Assembly: GCA_963850765.1 (NCBI GenBank)
Contig: CAWKMN010000001.1
Span: forward strand, 62,001 to 126,000
DNA from: CAWKMN01 sp963850765
Lineage (GTDB): Bacteria > Chloroflexota > Anaerolineae > Aggregatilineales > Aggregatilineaceae
DNA: 64,000 bases
Reading direction: 5' to 3'
In this document: piece by piece, positions 61,383 through 64,000 of the stretch
How positions within the stretch are numbered: position 1 is the stretch's first letter
Layout: the number at the start of each line of letters is the position of its first letter
The notes under the pieces: model-generated
Databases searched by the model: none
Seen by the model: the letters and a program-made list of their open reading frames with translations, nothing else
Told to the model about the DNA's origin: nothing
Program-made: the position numbers and the translations under genes

Positions 61383-61470
61383 AGTAACTGGTTATTGGTT
61401 TTTGGTTCTTGGTTATTCAAAACTTCTCTCAGCCGCTTGAACCAATCACTAAAAACTAAGAACTGATCAC
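61383..61470. repeat. Type D inverted pair
   Basis: Arms 61383-61417 (CTGGTTATTGGTTTTTGGTT units) and 61438-61470 (ACCAATCACTAAAAACTAAG units) with a short loop. The right arm ends 5 bases from the stop of the glutaredoxin-like gene. Confidence 0.6.
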
Positions 61471-61475
61471 TTCTG

Positions 61476-61805
61476 CTATTGGATAAAGCCGTGTTTGCGA
61501 AGCCAGTCCTCAAACACCATTTCGCCCGGCTCCGTGATCATACTGCCCCGGTCGATCCCTTTGGGGCTTTCGCCCGGTCCCAGCGGGGCCGGCATTTCAT
61601 AGGGCAGATCCTCGCCCGCCTGCGCGATAATGATCGTCGGGACCGATTTGAAACCAGTCCAATCCACCACGCGCTGCTCCGCGCCCGCATCCTCGTCGAT
61701 ATTGATCTCGCGGTAGGTGATGTTCTGGCGCTCTAACACGCGCTTCGCCGCGCGGACATACGGACAGGCCCTCGTTCGGCTGTACATAACCAATTCATAG
61801 CCCAT
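61476..61805 (-). CDS. Glutaredoxin-like protein with CPYV active site
   Basis: 109 residues from the ATG at 61805. It begins MGYELVMYSRTRACPYVRAA. The CPYV motif replaces the CPYC of classical glutaredoxin, leaving a single thiol. A cis-Pro loop SVPTIII lies in the right place. A long C-terminal extension (about 40 residues; PLGPGESPKGIDRGS) is unlike NrdH or plain glutaredoxins. It could reduce glutathione-like or bacillithiol-like mixed disulfides or act as a thiol-dependent chaperone. It starts 33 bases after the stop of the amidase gene. Confidence 0.75.
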   Translation of the reverse strand: MGYELVMYSRTRACPYVRAAKRVLERQNITYREINIDEDAGAEQRVVDWTGFKSVPTIIIAQAGEDLPYEMPAPLGPGESPKGIDRGSMITEPGEMVFEDWLRKHGFIQ

Positions 61806-61837
61806 ACATTTTTTCCTCTCTGCGAAAATAAGCAATA

Positions 61838-62839
61838 TTACTGGCTGGCCGGCGTGCCGTAGATCTCTGGACGCAGGAAACAGCGTATCCCATTGGCGAT
61901 CCCCTGCGCGATCAGGGTTTGCTGGCCGAGCAGAAAATCGCGGTTGTTCCGCAAAAAACCAAGCTCGATGATCGCCGTCGGGGTATCGATGGCGACTTCA
62001 CCAAACGTGTGATATTCCGTCATGTCATAGGTGATCCCGGTATGGCGCGGCAGCCCGGTGGTCGCCCCGTATTGAGTCACAAGACAGTCCAGCAGGCGCT
62101 CATCCCTGCCCTGCGTGCTCTGGCGCGAAGTCGCCGACGCCGCGTTATAGCCGTTGGCCTCGGGGCCGTAGTCGCGGCAGTCGTTCGTGTGGATCGAGAC
62201 CAGCACATCGGCCTGATAGCCTTCGAGCTTCGGGTCGAATTCCGTCAGCATATCCACGGTGTACTTGTCGCGGCGCAGCGCCGTCACGACTTCGCGCGCG
62301 ACCGCCTCGTTGATTTGCAGCTCGGTCAGCCCATCGTCACACACTGCGCCCGGATCGACGTCGAAGCTCTCATCCTGGGGCTGCCCACTGTGCCCGGCTA
62401 CGATCCCGATGTGGACCTCATGTGTATCCGTCGGCAGCGGCGTTGGCTGCACGTTGATGACATACTGCGTGGCCTGCACACGGTTCAACCCGGCGCGAAA
62501 CTCCTCGGTGAAAAAGGTAGGGCGTGTCCACAGCGAAAAGATGGTCGAGATCAGCGTGGCGGCGGCTCCCACGATCAGCAGGGTGCGGATGGTATGGAGC
62601 CACACACGAGCGGCCGGCACAGGCGTCGATCGCGGACGGCGCGCGCTGGACCGGGCCGTGCGGCTCGGTAACGCCGCGGTCCCCGCCGGCGCGGCGGATG
62701 GGGCGGCAGCTGCGCCTCCAGGGGCCGTGCCTAACGTATCCTCGACCCGGACCGGCACCGGCCCGCTCAGGCTGCCGGATTCGAAGATCCGCACCTCAAA
62801 ATCGTCGTCGTCCGTGTATGGATTGTAATTGTCCGCCAT
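61838..62839 (-). CDS. Membrane-anchored N-acetylmuramoyl-L-alanine amidase (Amidase_3)
   Basis: 333 residues from the ATG at 62839. An Ala/Pro-rich cytoplasmic part (1-80), one membrane helix (about 83-103), then an amidase domain from 142. Zinc ligands are His150 (GIVAGHSG), Glu173 (GLTELQIN) and His217 (SIHTND). The catalytic Glu292 is in IIELGFLRNNRD. It cleaves the bond between muramic acid and stem peptide. It is one of three predicted cell-wall hydrolases within 6 kb. Confidence 0.9.
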   Translation of the reverse strand: MADNYNPYTDDDDFEVRIFESGSLSGPVPVRVEDTLGTAPGGAAAAPSAAPAGTAALPSRTARSSARRPRSTPVPAARVWLHTIRTLLIVGAAATLISTIFSLWTRPTFFTEEFRAGLNRVQATQYVINVQPTPLPTDTHEVHIGIVAGHSGQPQDESFDVDPGAVCDDGLTELQINEAVAREVVTALRRDKYTVDMLTEFDPKLEGYQADVLVSIHTNDCRDYGPEANGYNAASATSRQSTQGRDERLLDCLVTQYGATTGLPRHTGITYDMTEYHTFGEVAIDTPTAIIELGFLRNNRDFLLGQQTLIAQGIANGIRCFLRPEIYGTPASQ

Positions 62840-62950
62840 GATGCTCTCTGCCCGCCTACAAATCGCTTCCGATCTTAACGCACTTGAGCGAAAAGAGAAA
62901 CCCTGGCTCTCTTGACAATAGGGCAATCGCATCAAATTCAACGTTTCTGG

Positions 62951-63090
62951 CCTCACCCCCTCAATCCCCCTCTCCAACCGAGTTAGAGAGGGGGACGCGA
63001 CCCTGCGGGTCGTTCGGCGCTGGCTCCCACTGTCTGGCTTGGCCGGAAAGGGCGAAGCGGGCTGGCCCGCCGGGGGTAGGGCCGTTTTGA
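62951..63090. repeat. Type B element, diverged
   Basis: CCTCACCCCCTCAATCCCCC, CTCTCCAACCGAGTTAGAGAG, then a changed right half without the GGGATTTAGGG tail. It lies between the divergent amidase and GH130 genes. Confidence 0.45.
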
Positions 63091-63213
63091 TGCGTTGTCC
63101 CCGTTCTTGACAAACGCACCTTCCGGCAGTATGGTCAGCCCGACACTCGACCCGGCCAACCAACGCGCACATCCACCCGCGAACATTTCATCTGCACCGA
63201 AGGATAAAAAACC

Positions 63214-64000
63214 ATGGCCTCTCAAACGGCACCATCCCAGACCATTGTGGGCGATCCCCTGCCGAACCTGCCCTGGGAAGATCGCCCGGCGGGCAGCAGC
63301 GCCGTGGTCTGGCGTTACAGCCAGAATCCGGTCATCCCGCGCGACCTGCTGCCGCGCTCCAACAGCATTTTTAACAGCGCCGTCGTCCCGTTTGAGGGCG
63401 GCTTCGCGGGCGTGTTCCGTGCGGACGATACGCGCCGGATCATGGACGTCCACAGCGGGCGCAGCGCGGACGGCATCCACTGGAAGATCGAGCCGGACCC
63501 GATCCAGTGGGTATGCGACGATCCCGAGGTCGGTGCGTTTGTCCACCGCTACGATCCGCGCGTGTGCTGGCTCGAAGACCGCTATTATGTGACGTGGTGC
63601 AACGGCTATCACGGCCCGACGATCGGGGTGGGGTATACGCACGACTTCAAGACGTTTGTCCAGATGGAGAACGCTTTTCTTCCGCATAACCGCAACGGTG
63701 TGTTGTTCCCGCGCCAGATCCACGGCAAATATGCCATGCTCAGCCGCCCCAGCGATACCGGCCACACGCCCTTTGGGGATATTTTCTACAGCGAAAGCCC
63801 GGATATGGTCCACTGGGGCAGACATCGGTTCGTGATGGCTCCCAAGCCGTGGACATGGCAGAGCACCAAGATCGGCGCAGGCCCGACGCCGATCGAGACG
63901 ACCGAGGGCTGGCTGCTGATCTATCACGGCGTGCTGACGTCGTGCAACGGGTTTGTCTACAGCATGGGCGCGGCGCTGCTCGATCTGGACGAGCCGTGGA
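63214..64000 (+). CDS. GH130-family glycoside phosphorylase, N-terminal part (cut by window edge)
   Basis: Open from the ATG at 63214 (AAGGATAAAAAACC upstream) through the window end, 262 codons. Typical GH130 elements: NPVIPRDLLPRSNSIFNSAV, FRADDTRRIMDVHSGRSADG, YDPRVCWLEDRYYVTWCNGY and TKIGAGPTPIETTEGWLLIYHG. Asp in YDPRV/RLED-type positions is the proton-donor region of beta-mannoside phosphorylases. It cleaves imported mannosides using phosphate, giving mannose 1-phosphate. The rest of the gene lies outside the window. Confidence 0.9.
   Translation, partial: MASQTAPSQTIVGDPLPNLPWEDRPAGSSAVVWRYSQNPVIPRDLLPRSNSIFNSAVVPFEGGFAGVFRADDTRRIMDVHSGRSADGIHWKIEPDPIQWVCDDPEVGAFVHRYDPRVCWLEDRYYVTWCNGYHGPTIGVGYTHDFKTFVQMENAFLPHNRNGVLFPRQIHGKYAMLSRPSDTGHTPFGDIFYSESPDMVHWGRHRFVMAPKPWTWQSTKIGAGPTPIETTEGWLLIYHGVLTSCNGFVYSMGAALLDLDEPW

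Overview
The window is about 60 percent GC, densely coded, and carries many proline/threonine-rich anchored proteins, LysM lipoproteins, peptidoglycan hydrolases, GT-C and GT4 glycosyltransferases and sugar ABC transporters. This mix suggests a bacterium of the phylum Chloroflexota, probably near Anaerolineae. That is inference from gene style; no rRNA is present to confirm it.

Layout. 1-3.1 kb: a truncated secreted protein, an NHLP-type (RiPP precursor-like) small protein, a LysM lipoprotein and a CE7 esterase. 3.2-6.6 kb (minus): sulfotransferase, GT2-like and GT-C glycosyltransferases. 7.0-11.2 kb (plus): a parvulin lipoprotein, three tandem Thr/Pro-stalk membrane-anchored proteins and a KaiC-like ATPase, then a candidate small RNA. 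11.2-23.0 kb (minus): a surface polysaccharide locus with a nucleotide-sugar dehydrogenase, six GT4/GT1-type glycosyltransferases, a methyltransferase, a hexapeptide acyltransferase and a large membrane protein. Five genes here contain single-base frameshifts. 23.5-29.2 kb (plus): YchF, a NatAB-type ABC exporter, a TPR membrane protein and a rhomboid protease. 29.8-34.9 kb: xylulokinase, luciferase-like oxidoreductase, MFS transporter (frameshifted) and aldo/keto reductase.

35.2-46.1 kb is the most interesting block: a LacI regulator with two looping-type operators, then one long catabolic operon. The operon holds a sugar ABC importer, a split transketolase, an RpiB-superfamily isomerase that resembles the uronate isomerase DhuI, a CoA-acylating-type aldehyde dehydrogenase and an IlvD/Edd dehydratase. 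It looks like a transketolase-based route for a non-phosphorylated acidic sugar, analogous to sulfoquinovose sulfo-TK pathways. 46.1-52.2 kb: methyltransferase, Gfo/Idh/MocA oxidoreductase, P1 peptidase, GH3 glycosidase. 52.4-56.4 kb: peptide/oligosaccharide ABC importer without ATPases. 56.6-62.8 kb (mostly minus): HolB-like clamp-loader subunit, two M23 peptidases, FmdB zinc ribbon, HD hydrolase, tRNA-Ser(GGA), glutaredoxin-like protein and an amidase. A GH130 phosphorylase gene runs off the right end.

Two sequence-wide features stand out. Intergenic regions are filled with four families of short interspersed repeats, two of them built from diverged tandem heptamers arranged as inverted arms; several abut or supply stop codons. 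Also, 13 single-base frameshifts break 10 otherwise intact genes. In every case the restored length is an exact codon multiple and conserved protein sequence continues on both sides, which suggests sequencing or assembly error or very recent decay.
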